A stretch of 64,000 nt of DNA from Planctomycetota bacterium (lineage in GTDB: Bacteria; Planctomycetota; Phycisphaerae; Phycisphaerales; UBA1924): the NCBI GenBank assembly GCA_030950285.1, contig JAUZRR010000013.1, positions 1 to 64,000 on the forward strand, read 5' to 3'. The position numbers were made by a program, and so were the translations under genes. Below are positions 1 to 8,117 of this stretch, piece by piece (within the stretch, counting starts at the first letter, position 1; each line of letters starts with the position of its first letter). Below the pieces are notes generated by a model. That model did no database searches. It was given only the letters and a program-made list of their open reading frames with translations, and was not told where the DNA came from.

Positions 1-350
1 ACGACAGCGCAACCATCCTGCGCGACAACGCAACAAAGTTTCACAACACTGCAACGCTCTTCTGCGACAGCGCGACGAAGTTTCACGACAGCGCAACCAT
101 CCTGCGCAACAGCCCGACAAGGATTCACGACACCCCAACACCCCCCAACACCCCCCCCGCACCCCCCCGCACCCCCCGCACCCCCCGTCGAACCCCGCCC
201 TCCCGGGCGATACACGCGGCGTTCGCGCCGGCGGTGGGCGTCGTGGTCGGGGCGAGCGGGTTGGCGAGCGGGCTGGGGGTCGTCGCGGCCGACGGCGTCG
301 CCGAGTGGCTCGGGCTGGAGACGGTGGACCAACTACTGGGGGATGCGTGA
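1..350 (+). CDS. C-terminal part of a heptad-repeat protein (5' end outside window)
   Basis: An open frame (codons starting at position 3) runs from the left edge to TGA at 348-350 and has no start in the window. It begins inside seven-residue repeats of the form [DN][STN]AT-x-[LF/I]-x, such as DSATILR, DNATKFH and DSATKFH. There are six clear copies and a decayed seventh. A Pro/Thr/Arg-rich linker follows (about residues 44-70), then a Gly/Ala/Val-rich hydrophobic stretch that could be a membrane segment, and an acidic tail ending LLGDA. The underlying DNA is a 21/42-bp tandem repeat. The protein-level regularity and the plausible hydrophobic C-terminus favour real coding. Function is unknown. 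A fibrous or coiled surface stalk is possible, but that is inference. Confidence 0.55.
   Translation, partial: DSATILRDNATKFHNTATLFCDSATKFHDSATILRNSPTRIHDTPTPPNTPPAPPRTPRTPRRTPPSRAIHAAFAPAVGVVVGASGLASGLGVVAADGVAEWLGLETVDQLLGDA
3..131 (+). repeat. 42-bp tandem repeat (two 21-bp heptad codon blocks per unit)
   Basis: Units 1-42, 43-84 and 85-126 align end to end, and a fourth decays after 127. Unit length is a multiple of 21, matching two heptapeptides. The array continues beyond the left edge, so its full length is not visible. Confidence 0.8.
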
Positions 351-389
351 AGAGGGCCGGTGAAGGCGACCGGCAGCGTGCTGCCTTGC

Positions 390-447
390 GGGGCGGAGCA
401 TCCCAGCCGGGGCGGAGTATCCCAGCCGGAGCGAGGCATCCCAGGCC
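390..447 (+). repeat. Three tandem 19-20 bp repeats upstream of ndk
   Basis: Copies at 390-408, 409-427 and 428-447 share the core GGAGnATCCCAGCC (the third is diverged to GCGAGGCATCCCAGGCC). They lie in the 240-bp gap between the partial gene and ndk, which otherwise shows nothing I recognise. A TATCCT hexamer at 516-521 could be an ndk -10 box but has no convincing -35. Confidence 0.6.
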
Positions 448-590
448 CCGAACCTTCCGCCTCGGGGTGAAGGCGGGACCCGGAGTGGCCCCCCCCGGGT
501 TCGGGCGTCCGGGCCTATCCTTCGCCCCTCTCAAACACCCCCGGTGGGAATCGCCCCGGGCAACCCACCACACCACAGGAGCCCGCCAGC

Positions 591-1061
591 ATGGAAACCA
601 CACTCATCATCCTCAAGCCCGACGCGGTGCAGCGGGGGCTCATGGGCCGCATCATCAGCCGCTTCGAAGACAAGGGGCTCCAGATCATCGGGTGCAAACT
701 GATGAAGATCAGCGAGCAGCTCGCCGCGACGCACTACGCCGCCCACAAAAACCGTCCGTTCTACAACGGGCTTGTGCAGTTCATGACCAGCTCTCCCGTG
801 CTGGTCATGGCGGTGCGGGGCGTCGGCGCGATCGCCATCAGCCGCAGCATGATGGGCGCGACCTTCGGCTCCAAGGCCGAGGGCGGGACCATCCGCGGCG
901 ACTTCGGGGTCTCCAACAGCTTCAACCTAATTCACGGCTCAGACAGCCCAGAGGCGGCCGAGAAAGAACTCGGGCTCTTCTTCAACGACGGCGAAGTGCT
1001 CGACTACCAGCGGGCGATCGAGGGATGGGTCTACGACATCTCCGGCGGCGACCCGGAATAA
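591..1061 (+). CDS. ndk: Nucleoside diphosphate kinase
   Basis: 156 residues, slightly longer than the usual 140-150. It transfers the gamma phosphate of ATP to other nucleoside diphosphates through a phosphohistidine, keeping NTP and dNTP pools balanced in the cytoplasm. Family signatures are present: the N-terminal LIILKPDAVQRG block and the active-site NLIHGSDS motif with the catalytic His at residue 115. A GGAG sequence about 8 nt before ATG supports the start. The gene is monocistronic and convergent with csrA. Identification is firm. Confidence 0.96.
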   Translation: METTLIILKPDAVQRGLMGRIISRFEDKGLQIIGCKLMKISEQLAATHYAAHKNRPFYNGLVQFMTSSPVLVMAVRGVGAIAISRSMMGATFGSKAEGGTIRGDFGVSNSFNLIHGSDSPEAAEKELGLFFNDGEVLDYQRAIEGWVYDISGGDPE

Positions 1062-1118
1062 ACCACCGACAGCGTGCCCACGGGCGAGTCATGGCAGAAA
1101 CGTCCACCGGAGCAGAGT

Positions 1119-1193
1119 GCCGTGGCCATGGCTCTGCATGGCCATGATCGGGGGCCCGTCATGGACACCCGACGCTGTGGCCATGGCATCCGG
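1119..1193. repeat. Degenerate CATGGCCAC-type palindromic repeats between ndk and csrA
   Basis: GCCGTGGCCATGGC (1119-1132), GCATGGCCATG (1137-1147) and CTGTGGCCATGGCATCC (1175-1191) are related to the perfect hairpin at 54014-54039. They fill the gap between two convergent genes, so a role in bidirectional termination is possible but unproven. Confidence 0.5.
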
Positions 1194-1234
1194 CGTCCAT
1201 CGGAGCGGCCGGCTGCATCGTCCGACCGGACCGC

Positions 1235-1459
1235 TCAGAGCGCGCCGGCCGGCGAGGGCTTGATCGTGCCGACCACGTCGGGGGTCTCCTGGATGATCTG
1301 GTCGGCGATCTCGCGGCGGTGGATATCAACCTCCCGAGGGAAGTCGAACGCCACACGGACCCGTTCGCCCTTGATTGATGCGATCCGCACGACCCCGATG
1401 GGGTTGCGCGGGTCCCCGATGACGATCTCCTCGCCCTCACGTCTTGTGATAACCAGCAT
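1235..1459 (-). CDS. csrA: Carbon storage regulator CsrA
   Basis: 74 residues starting MLVITRREGEEIVIGD, the canonical CsrA N-terminus. CsrA is a small dimeric RNA-binding protein that binds GGA motifs in mRNA leaders and controls translation and stability. A longer reading from 1495 exists, but ATG at 1459 is preceded by GGGAGG with 6-7 nt spacing and matches the family start. The C-terminal tail (IKPSPAGAL) is slightly extended. No flagellar gene or fliW is nearby, so its targets are not indicated by context. Confidence 0.93.
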   Translation of the reverse strand: MLVITRREGEEIVIGDPRNPIGVVRIASIKGERVRVAFDFPREVDIHRREIADQIIQETPDVVGTIKPSPAGAL

Positions 1460-1530
1460 TGCGTGCCTCCCATGCACTGGCGCGTCCGGGACCACCGGGC
1501 GAGCCTTACGAATTGCGATCCACCGGACGC

Positions 1531-1559
1531 ACTATAGCGGAAGACGCCGTCGGCCCCAA
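1531..1559 (-). promoter_or_regulatory. Sigma70-like promoter for csrA
   Basis: Read on the minus strand, TTGGGG (1554-1559) and TATAGT (1531-1536) are separated by 17 bp. They lie about 70 bp upstream of the csrA start, so the mRNA would have a short leader carrying a GGGAGG ribosome site, itself a potential CsrA target. The rest of 1460-1690 shows nothing else. Confidence 0.5.
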
Positions 1560-1690
1560 GCCTGTTTGTGGGAAAGGGCCCACGGAATGTGCGAGCAAAC
1601 GTGCAGAGCTGATCGGGTTGTGATCGGTTTTGCCCGGTTGGCTCGGGCGAGGCACCGACGACAGCTCGGCAACGGCCGCGCTCGACACCC

Positions 1691-1960
1691 CTACTCGACG
1701 ATCACGACCCGGCGGACCTCGGGGACGTGCTGGCGGAGGTTGCGCTCGATGCCGAGGTTGAGGGTGATGTCGCTCGAGGGGCACCCGACGCACGCCCCGT
1801 GGAAGCGGATGTAGACCGCGCCGTCGGATTTGGCTTCGACAAACTCGATATCGCCGCCGTCGGCCTGGATCGCCGGGCGGATCGCTTCGATCACCTTCCC
1901 GATGCGTTCGGCGAGGTCGTCAGAGACCGAGGGAATGTTGTCGGGGACGTGGGAGACCAT
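1691..1960 (-). CDS. NifU C-terminal domain protein (Fe-S scaffold or carrier)
   Basis: 89 residues with the NifU/Nfu fold signature: the N-terminal helix ends in IRPAIQADGGDIEFVE, followed by GACVGCPSS with the paired cysteines C57 and C60 that hold a [4Fe-4S] cluster between two subunits. It probably carries clusters to apoproteins in the cytoplasm. The start at 1960 removes a long non-homologous extension in the same frame. TATACT lies exactly 6 nt before the ATG and there is no Shine-Dalgarno, suggesting a leaderless mRNA. No other isc/suf genes are nearby. Confidence 0.92.
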   Translation of the reverse strand: MVSHVPDNIPSVSDDLAERIGKVIEAIRPAIQADGGDIEFVEAKSDGAVYIRFHGACVGCPSSDITLNLGIERNLRQHVPEVRRVVIVE

Positions 1961-1966
1961 CGCACA

Positions 1967-1972
1967 AGTATA
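1967..1972 (-). promoter_or_regulatory. -10 box TATACT, 6 nt before the nifU-like start
   Basis: The minus-strand hexamer TATACT is followed by six bases and the ATG. This places the expected transcription start at or next to the start codon. It is divergent from the TAGACT box of the next gene. Confidence 0.55.
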
Positions 1973-2026
1973 GCGAGGGCGCTGCCCCGTCGGATCGGCG
2001 CGGCGGCCGACCGGCGGCACGCTCGA

Positions 2027-2032
2027 TAGACT
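2027..2032 (+). promoter_or_regulatory. -10 box TAGACT, 6 nt before the 2039 gene
   Basis: TAGACT, then six bases, then ATG at 2039. No ribosome-binding site is present. The spacing is the same as at 1967, 5288, 17096, 50555 and 62065. Confidence 0.5.
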
Positions 2033-2038
2033 CACGCT

Positions 2039-3595
2039 ATGAACCGAAATCGACAGCGGCAGCCGGGGCTTGGAAGGCGCGTGCGGGCGTGTGTGGGCGC
2101 GTGCGGGCTCGCGCTGGTCGGTACGCCTCTGCTGCTGATCGGCGGCGGGTGTGCGGGGCCGGATGTGGCCGCCAGCGGCGACCCGCTGACCGCGAGCCGC
2201 CAGGCCGACCTCACCCCGGCCGAGCGGGTGGCGGCGATCAAACAGGTGAAAGCGGAGGTCGCAACCGGTCAGACCGACCGGGTGGTGATGCGGCACGCGA
2301 TGAAGGAAATGGCGTGGGCGCTCGAGACGCCCGAGCCGGTCCGGGCCGCAGCCCTCGAAGCGCTGCTGTGGGACGAGCACGCCGAGGCCGAGTCGCTGGT
2401 GCTGGTGCAGGAGATGCTCCCGACCGAGCCCGGGCGGCAGTGCGTCGCGGTGATGGCAACCGCAATCGCCGACCACGGCTGGACCGAGGCGACCCCGATG
2501 CTGGTGCGGAGTTTGGCGCGGCCGGTCGAGGGCGTAGGCGATCGGGAGCGGGCGGAGTTCCGGGCGCTCGAGGCGCTCTATCCGGACGAGCCGATCGAGC
2601 GGGTGGCGTTCGACGTGTTCCTGGAGCCCAAGGTGGACGCCGGGCCGGCGGGGTTGCAGCTGGACATGCGGACGCGCGAAGCCGGGTGGGAGCTGGTGGG
2701 TCGGCTGGCGGCCGATGGTGACGCGCGGGCGCGGCTGCTGCAAGATTCAACAGGTGGCGACGACGAGGGGCGGGAGTTGCTGGGCAAGCTCCGCGAGGTC
2801 CACGAGGCGTTCGGCGTGGTGCCGCAAAGGGCCGAGGAAATGCGGTGGGCGGTACGGCTGGTCGACGACCGGGAGGATCGACTCGGGGCGTGGTGGACGC
2901 AGGCCCGGGAGGCGGTGAGCCGGCTGGGCGCGACGCAGCGCGAGGGGTTGGCGCTGCGGCATCTGGAGGCGGTCCGCTGGGCGGGGCAGGCGCAGGCGGG
3001 ATGGCTGGGGATGAGCCGGGAGGAACTTCTCTCGGAACTGGCAGCACGGTTGCGCGGGCGGCAGCTCTATGCACGCACCGAGGCGATCCGCGGCACCGCC
3101 AACGCCAACGCCGAGCGGCTGGCGACGGGCCGCGACGGGCTGGTGTGGGGGGACGTGGTGGTGCTGCTGGTGGTCGACCGCGCGCTGGCCGACGAAGGCG
3201 TGCACAGCGCGATCTTTGCCGGGGCCGACAAGGACAACAAAGACCGCAGCACCGAGCACGGCGGCATGCTGTGGACCGACGCGGGCGGGTTTCATGTCCA
3301 GCCGTTCGCGCCGCGAGGGACCGCGACGCCCGACGACCGAAGGTTTGTCGCGCCGCGGGAGATGATCGACTACAGCAGCGCAGCCCTGGCGCACTTTCAC
3401 TACCACGTGACGAAGTGGCGGAACCGGGCGTACTCAGGACCGAGCCCGGCCGACCTTGACTATGCCGCACGGTTTGGGCGCGCGTGCGTGGCCTTCACCG
3501 GCATCGCGCCGGGCGTGCTGAACGCGGATGTCTACTTCCCGAACGGAACGGTGGTCGATCTGGGTGAGGTCCGCCGGTCGGCTGCGGGACGATGA
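2039..3595 (+). CDS. Predicted lipoprotein with helical repeats and a divergent JAMM-like C-terminus
   Basis: 518 residues of unknown function. The N-terminus has a basic region, a hydrophobic stretch (about 20-36) and the lipobox-like LIGGGC, so it is probably an outer- or inner-membrane lipoprotein. Residues about 55-350 are Ala/Leu/Glu-rich helices that look like degenerate HEAT repeats. The C-terminal 120 residues are different: E406, an HYH pair (H454, H456) and SPAD (S469, D472) recall the E / HxH / SxxD metal site of JAB/JAMM peptidases, but the spacer after the histidines is longer than usual. Its stop overlaps the start of the M48 protease gene (ATGA), so the two are coupled. The JAMM link is inference. 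Confidence 0.75.
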   Translation: MNRNRQRQPGLGRRVRACVGACGLALVGTPLLLIGGGCAGPDVAASGDPLTASRQADLTPAERVAAIKQVKAEVATGQTDRVVMRHAMKEMAWALETPEPVRAAALEALLWDEHAEAESLVLVQEMLPTEPGRQCVAVMATAIADHGWTEATPMLVRSLARPVEGVGDRERAEFRALEALYPDEPIERVAFDVFLEPKVDAGPAGLQLDMRTREAGWELVGRLAADGDARARLLQDSTGGDDEGRELLGKLREVHEAFGVVPQRAEEMRWAVRLVDDREDRLGAWWTQAREAVSRLGATQREGLALRHLEAVRWAGQAQAGWLGMSREELLSELAARLRGRQLYARTEAIRGTANANAERLATGRDGLVWGDVVVLLVVDRALADEGVHSAIFAGADKDNKDRSTEHGGMLWTDAGGFHVQPFAPRGTATPDDRRFVAPREMIDYSSAALAHFHYHVTKWRNRAYSGPSPADLDYAARFGRACVAFTGIAPGVLNADVYFPNGTVVDLGEVRRSAAGR

Positions 3596-5307
3596 CGCAC
3601 CTGCTGGTCATCGGGCTGGTGGTGGCCGGGGCGCTGCGCGAGATCGGCCCGGAGTCGCTGGTCAACCAGGCGTGGGTCGAGGCACACCCGGCGGGGGCGC
3701 TCGCGGGGGCGTTGTTGCCGTTCCTTTGCGTGGCGCTGGTGCAGATCGTCACGGGCTGGCGCTGCGGGCGGCTGGTGGACCGTCGCGGGTCGGTGCGGGC
3801 GGTGCGGGTCTTTGAAAAGGTGTCGGCGTTGGTCCGGCTGTCCACGCTGCTGTTGCAGGTGTCGGCGGTGCTGGTGTTCGGGTGGCTCGACATCGTGCGC
3901 AGCTGGACGGGCGATCTGGTCGCGGTGGACGAGCTGATCGCGCTGGTGCCGGCGTTCGGGGTGATGGCGCTGACCTGGGCGACCGCCGGCCCGATCGAGC
4001 GACGGCTGCGGGAGGCGCTCCTGATCCGTCGGCTCGACGAGGGGCTCTCGATCCCGCCGATGCCCGGGGCGCTGACGTGGTGGTGGGCGACGGTGCGGCA
4101 GCAACTGCTCTTTCCGGCGCTGCCGGTGCTGCTCATCATGGGGTTCGCCGAGGCAGTGGGGATCGTCCGCGACGGGCTGTGGGACCGGGCGGACGTACGC
4201 GACGGCTGGGGCGTCTGGGGCGTGACCGCGCCGGAGTGGGCAGCGCGCGCGCCCGAGTGGTTGCTCAACCGCGACGTGATCGTCTACGGCTCTGTGGGGA
4301 TGCAACTGGTGGGCGTGGTGGTGATGCTGGCGCTGTTGCCGTTGGCGCTGCGGGTGTTGTGGGACACGGTGCCCCTCGGCCCGGGCGGGCTGCGCGACGG
4401 GCTCAGCGGGATGTGCAAGCGGTACGGCGTGCGGGTGCGGAACATCCTGGTGTGGCGGACGCACGGCGCGATGATCAACGGGGCGGTGGTCGGGCTGTTG
4501 CCTCGGCTCCGGTACATCGTGCTGACCGATGCGCTGCTCGAGTCGCTCCCCGGGGCGCAGGTCGAGGCGGTCGCGGCCCACGAACTCGCCCACGTCAAGC
4601 ATCGGCACATGCCATGGCTCGCGCTCGGGCTCGGTGGGTCGGCGGTGTTCTTCGGGTCGGCGGCTTCGATGGGCGCGCGGCTCGCGGGGTTCGGCTCGGT
4701 GACCGAGGGGTGGTGGCCGGTGGTGCTCTTGCTTGGGGTGTTGGGGATGAGCGTGCTGGTCTTCGGATGGGCGAGCCGGGCGTTTGAGTGGCAGGCGGAC
4801 GTCTTTGCAGCCCAGCACATGACCCGGCGGCTCGAGGGCGAAGGGGCGGCGGTCGTCGGCGCGGCCGGGGCGCGGGTGATGTCCCAGACGCTGCGCGCGG
4901 TGGCGCTGGTCAACGGGTTCCCGCCGGATCGGTTCACGTTCCGGCACGGGTCGATCGACGGGCGACGGCAACGGCTGATGGAATCGGTGGGCGAGCCGAT
5001 CGCGCGCGGGAAGGCGGACCGGGCGGCAGGACTGGTCAAGCGCGCGGTGTTGCTGCTGCTGGTCGTGGGGGTCGGGTTGGCGGTGCTGGAGACCGTCGCA
5101 GCCGGACCCGAGACAGAACAGAGCCCTAAGCGTGAGCGCCGGGCCGAACCGGCCGAACTGGCAGTGAATCCGGCAACCCATGCCGAGCCCGGCCTCGGCG
5201 GTAGACCGGGGGAGGCAGAAGGTACGGATTCGGCCCGTGCGCGAGCCCCGGAAGCCCGATTCGGCCGATTTGGTCAGGGGGCAGTGCTAGGGTTCGGGCA
5301 TGGCTGA
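3592..5307 (+). CDS. M48 family membrane zinc metalloprotease
   Basis: 571 residues. Several hydrophobic segments at the N-terminus (about residues 1-20, 35-55, 80-125, 175-195, 235-260) precede the peptidase core. The zinc motif HELAH is at residues 330-334 and the third ligand is probably E399 in FEWQAD. The family (HtpX/Ste24-like) cleaves membrane or misfolded envelope proteins. The long membrane region is larger than in HtpX, closer to Ste24-type architecture. The start overlaps the preceding lipoprotein gene by 4 nt. Near the 3' end the coding sequence contains a copy of the dispersed palindromic repeat (5121-5143), giving a low-complexity basic/acidic tail that is probably not part of the conserved protein. 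Confidence 0.88.
   Translation: MTHLLVIGLVVAGALREIGPESLVNQAWVEAHPAGALAGALLPFLCVALVQIVTGWRCGRLVDRRGSVRAVRVFEKVSALVRLSTLLLQVSAVLVFGWLDIVRSWTGDLVAVDELIALVPAFGVMALTWATAGPIERRLREALLIRRLDEGLSIPPMPGALTWWWATVRQQLLFPALPVLLIMGFAEAVGIVRDGLWDRADVRDGWGVWGVTAPEWAARAPEWLLNRDVIVYGSVGMQLVGVVVMLALLPLALRVLWDTVPLGPGGLRDGLSGMCKRYGVRVRNILVWRTHGAMINGAVVGLLPRLRYIVLTDALLESLPGAQVEAVAAHELAHVKHRHMPWLALGLGGSAVFFGSAASMGARLAGFGSVTEGWWPVVLLLGVLGMSVLVFGWASRAFEWQADVFAAQHMTRRLEGEGAAVVGAAGARVMSQTLRAVALVNGFPPDRFTFRHGSIDGRRQRLMESVGEPIARGKADRAAGLVKRAVLLLLVVGVGLAVLETVAAGPETEQSPKRERRAEPAELAVNPATHAEPGLGGRPGEAEGTDSARARAPEARFGRFGQGAVLGFGHG
5121..5143 (-). repeat. Dispersed palindromic repeat family A, copy 1
   Basis: GAGCCCTAAGCGTGAGCGCC followed by GGG. 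Read on the minus strand it matches the family consensus CCCnnCGCTnnCGCnnAGGG + CTC. It lies inside the 3' part of the M48 gene and is translated as SPKRERRAE. Other copies are at 15538, 17167, 40994, 54898, 58786 and 62472. Confidence 0.75.
5288..5293 (+). promoter_or_regulatory. -10 box TAGGGT, 6 nt before the M20 hydrolase start
   Basis: TAGGGT, six bases, then ATG at 5300, with no Shine-Dalgarno. It lies inside the last codons of the M48 gene, so the arginine cluster may have its own promoter. Confidence 0.4.
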
Positions 5308-6559
5308 GCTTGAGACCCAGAATCTGACGGCTGCCGAGCAGCGCGTGTGCGCCCTGATCGAGGGGCGGGCGGGGGCGCTCCTCGACGATCTGCGGCTGCA
5401 CGTCGGGATCCCGACCGGCGGGCGGAACACGGCAGCGCTGGACGAGACCCGCGAGCGGCTGACGGCCCGGCTCGGGGCGCTGGGCGCAAAGACGGAACTG
5501 CTACCGGGCGACGCGGCCCCGGACTGGTTGTACGGCCGCGACCTCGACGCGCCCGCCCCGCCGACCGCGGTGTGCGAGCGGCTGCGCGACCGGATGCCTC
5601 GGGTGCTGATCGCCGGGCACCTCGACACGGTGCACGACCCCGAGGGCGACTTTCGCGAGCTGACCATCGCGCCGGATGGGAAGACCGCGCTGGGGCCGGG
5701 CTGTGTCGACATGAAGGGCGGGCTGGTGATCGCGGTGGCGGCGCTGGAGTGTCTGGAAGAGGCCGGGATCGACTGCGGGTGGTCGTTCCTCTTGAACAGC
5801 GACGAGGAGACCGGGTCGTACCACTCGGACGAAGCGCTGGCGTCGGCGGCGCGGGCGCACGATGTGGGGCTCGCGCTCGAGCCGGCGCTGCCGGGGGGGG
5901 AGCTGGCCGTCGAGCGGGCCGGGAGCGGGCAGTTCTGTCTGCGCGCACGCGGCCGGGCGGCACACGTCGGGCGCGAGTTTACCAAAGGCATCTCGGCGGT
6001 GACAGCACTCGCCGAGCGCTTGGTGCGTGCAGCCGAGATCCCCGACCCTGAGCGCGGATTGATCCTGAGCATCGGGCCGTTGCAGGGAGGTGCGGCGACC
6101 AACGCGGTGCCTGACCTTGCGTTGGCATGGGGAAACGTGCGGTACCCAGACGAAGCCGGTGCGCAGGAACTGATCGCGGCGATCGACGCGCTGGGGACGG
6201 CCGGCGACGCGCTGCCGGGGGTCGAGGTGCTGCGGAGTTTCAATCGGCCCGCCAAGCCGATGACCCCGGGGACCGAGAAGCTGGCGCTGCTGGCGCGCGG
6301 GGCGGCCGAGAGCCTCGGGCAACGGCTGCCCTTTGCCAAGACCGGCGGGGTGTGCGATGGGAATCAACTCCAGGCGGTGGGATTGCCGACCATCGACACG
6401 CTGGGCGTGCGCGGCGGCGGGTTGCACACGCCGGATGAGTGGATCGACCTGTCGAGCCTGGCCGAACGGTGCCAGCTGTTGGCGGTCCTGATCGCACGGC
6501 TGGCGGCGGGGGCGTGGGGCGCGGCGGGGGCGGATGAAAGCAAGACGAAGGTTGTGTAA
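5300..6559 (+). CDS. M20 family metallohydrolase, probable N-acyl amino acid deacylase
   Basis: 419 residues of the M20/ArgE/DapE/carboxypeptidase G2 family, di-zinc enzymes that cleave N-acyl or peptide bonds. Motifs: AGHLDTVHDP (first metal His and Asp), the bridging Asp in GPGCVDMKGG, NSDEETGS with catalytic Glu and metal Glu, and a late His in GGGLHTPDEW. It overlaps the M48 stop by 8 nt but heads a five-gene run with an aminotransferase, AstA-like, AstD-like and ureohydrolase genes. In that context it is a good candidate to replace the unrelated AstE and release glutamate from N-succinylglutamate. That role is inferred from neighbours only. Confidence 0.85.
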   Translation: MAELETQNLTAAEQRVCALIEGRAGALLDDLRLHVGIPTGGRNTAALDETRERLTARLGALGAKTELLPGDAAPDWLYGRDLDAPAPPTAVCERLRDRMPRVLIAGHLDTVHDPEGDFRELTIAPDGKTALGPGCVDMKGGLVIAVAALECLEEAGIDCGWSFLLNSDEETGSYHSDEALASAARAHDVGLALEPALPGGELAVERAGSGQFCLRARGRAAHVGREFTKGISAVTALAERLVRAAEIPDPERGLILSIGPLQGGAATNAVPDLALAWGNVRYPDEAGAQELIAAIDALGTAGDALPGVEVLRSFNRPAKPMTPGTEKLALLARGAAESLGQRLPFAKTGGVCDGNQLQAVGLPTIDTLGVRGGGLHTPDEWIDLSSLAERCQLLAVLIARLAAGAWGAAGADESKTKVV

Positions 6560-6576
6560 GGAAAGGAAATCCGGAT

Positions 6577-8037
6577 ATGAGCCAGGCAACGACATCAAAA
6601 ACAGCAACACACGGCGAGCAGTTCATGCACGCAGCCGAGGTCGAGCAGGGGATCGAAGCGATCGTCAACGCAATGCGCACCCAGGCCGCGGAGCTTACCG
6701 ATGTGCGCCCCGGGCGCGACGAGTTGCGCGAGAGCTACGAGGACCTCATGGCGCGGGCAGCCGCGGCGCGGGGGCGCGGGTTGCTCTATCCTTATCTTGG
6801 TTCGGGGCTCGGCAACGGGGCGCTGGTCGAGCTGGCCGACGGGTCGGTCAAGTGGGACATGATCTGCGGCATCGGGGTGCATTTCTTCGGGCATTCCGAT
6901 CCGGGCGTGGTCGCTGCGTCGATCCGCGGGGCGATGTCCGACACGATCATGCACGGCAACTTGCAGTCGGGGTTTGAGCCGTACGAGTTCTCGGAGTTGT
7001 TGCTCGAAGAGGCTGCAAAAGGATCAAACCTGAAGCACTGCTTTGTCGCGGCTTCGGGGGCGCTGGTGAATGAGAACGCGCTGAAACTGGCGTTCCAGAA
7101 GCACGGGGCGGCGCCGCGGGTGCTGGCGTTTAGGGACTGCTTTATGGGGCGGACGGTGACGATGTCGCAGATCGGCGACTCGGCGGGGAACCGGGTGGGC
7201 CTGCCGCTCTCGACACTTGTGGACTACATGCCGTTCTACGACGAGGGTGAGGCGGCACGCTCAGGCGTGCAGAAGCAGATCGACATCGGGTGCGATCACC
7301 TGCTGGACTACATCAAACGGTACCCCAAACAACACGCGTGCTTTATCTTCGAGCTTGTGCAGGGCGAGGGTGGGTTCAATCCTGCGCCGCGGGAGTACTT
7401 TGTCGAGCTGATGAAGATATGTAAGGCGCACGACATCGCGGTGTGGGACGACGAGGTACAGACGTTCGGCCGGACCACGTCGCTGTTTGCCTTCGACATG
7501 CTGGGCCTCGGCGAGTATGTCGACCTGGTGACGATCGGCAAGATGAGCCAGGCGTGCGCGACGCTGTTTACCGAGGCGTACAACCCAGGGCCGGGCCTGC
7601 TCTCGGCGACCTTTACCGGCAGCGGGTCGGCGTGCAAGGCGGGGAGCGAGATCGTGCGGCGTCTCTTGTCCGGCGGGTATTATGGCGCGGACGGACTGAT
7701 CGCGCAGCACCACCGGGCGTTCAAGGAACACGCCGAGGCGATGGTGGCGAAACACCCGGATTGGTTCCCCGAAGTCGAGCCGCACCGGATGAGCCCGTCG
7801 CCGGTGTCGCACGTCGGCGGCTGCGGCGGGATGATGCGGTTCAGCCCGTTCGGAGGCTCGAAAGAGAAGGTCGGCAGGTCGCTGCGGGCGTGTTATGACG
7901 AGGGTGTGATCTTGTTTTCGTGCGGGCACGGGCCGTACCACATCCGGATGCTGCCGCCGCTTGGGGTGATGAAGTTCGAGGACTGGCCGCGTGTGTTTGC
8001 TGCGGTGGAACGAGGGCTTGCAAAGGTCGCGGGCTGA
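6577..8037 (+). CDS. Class III PLP aminotransferase (putative succinylornithine or ornithine transaminase)
   Basis: 486 residues, longer than the usual 400-430. Class III hallmarks are present: VWDDEVQTFGRT (Asp contacting the PLP ring nitrogen) and the Schiff-base lysine K322 in TIGKMSQAC. The sequence is divergent around the substrate region (GYLGSG-like N-terminal motif, long C-terminal part rich in Gly and Met), so the substrate cannot be read from sequence. A good AGGAAAGGA ribosome site precedes ATG. Position between an M20 hydrolase and an AstA-like gene suggests it acts as AstC, moving the delta-amino group of (succinyl)ornithine to 2-oxoglutarate. Confidence 0.87.
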   Translation: MSQATTSKTATHGEQFMHAAEVEQGIEAIVNAMRTQAAELTDVRPGRDELRESYEDLMARAAAARGRGLLYPYLGSGLGNGALVELADGSVKWDMICGIGVHFFGHSDPGVVAASIRGAMSDTIMHGNLQSGFEPYEFSELLLEEAAKGSNLKHCFVAASGALVNENALKLAFQKHGAAPRVLAFRDCFMGRTVTMSQIGDSAGNRVGLPLSTLVDYMPFYDEGEAARSGVQKQIDIGCDHLLDYIKRYPKQHACFIFELVQGEGGFNPAPREYFVELMKICKAHDIAVWDDEVQTFGRTTSLFAFDMLGLGEYVDLVTIGKMSQACATLFTEAYNPGPGLLSATFTGSGSACKAGSEIVRRLLSGGYYGADGLIAQHHRAFKEHAEAMVAKHPDWFPEVEPHRMSPSPVSHVGGCGGMMRFSPFGGSKEKVGRSLRACYDEGVILFSCGHGPYHIRMLPPLGVMKFEDWPRVFAAVERGLAKVAG

Positions 8038-8117
8038 AAAGGAAGTTGGTCGATGTGTGCGTGGGGTTTAATGGAGTGGGCGATGCACGGCATCATACGG
8101 GCGGCAAGGAGGCGGTT

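Noticed and set aside
3-131. CRISPR-like array at the left edge
   Set aside because: Repeats are contiguous without spacers and keep a coding frame of seven-residue blocks.
125-439. 104-residue minus-strand ORF upstream of ndk
   Set aside because: Low-complexity Pro/Ser/Thr and Gly/Val composition; opposite to the better supported plus-strand partial gene.
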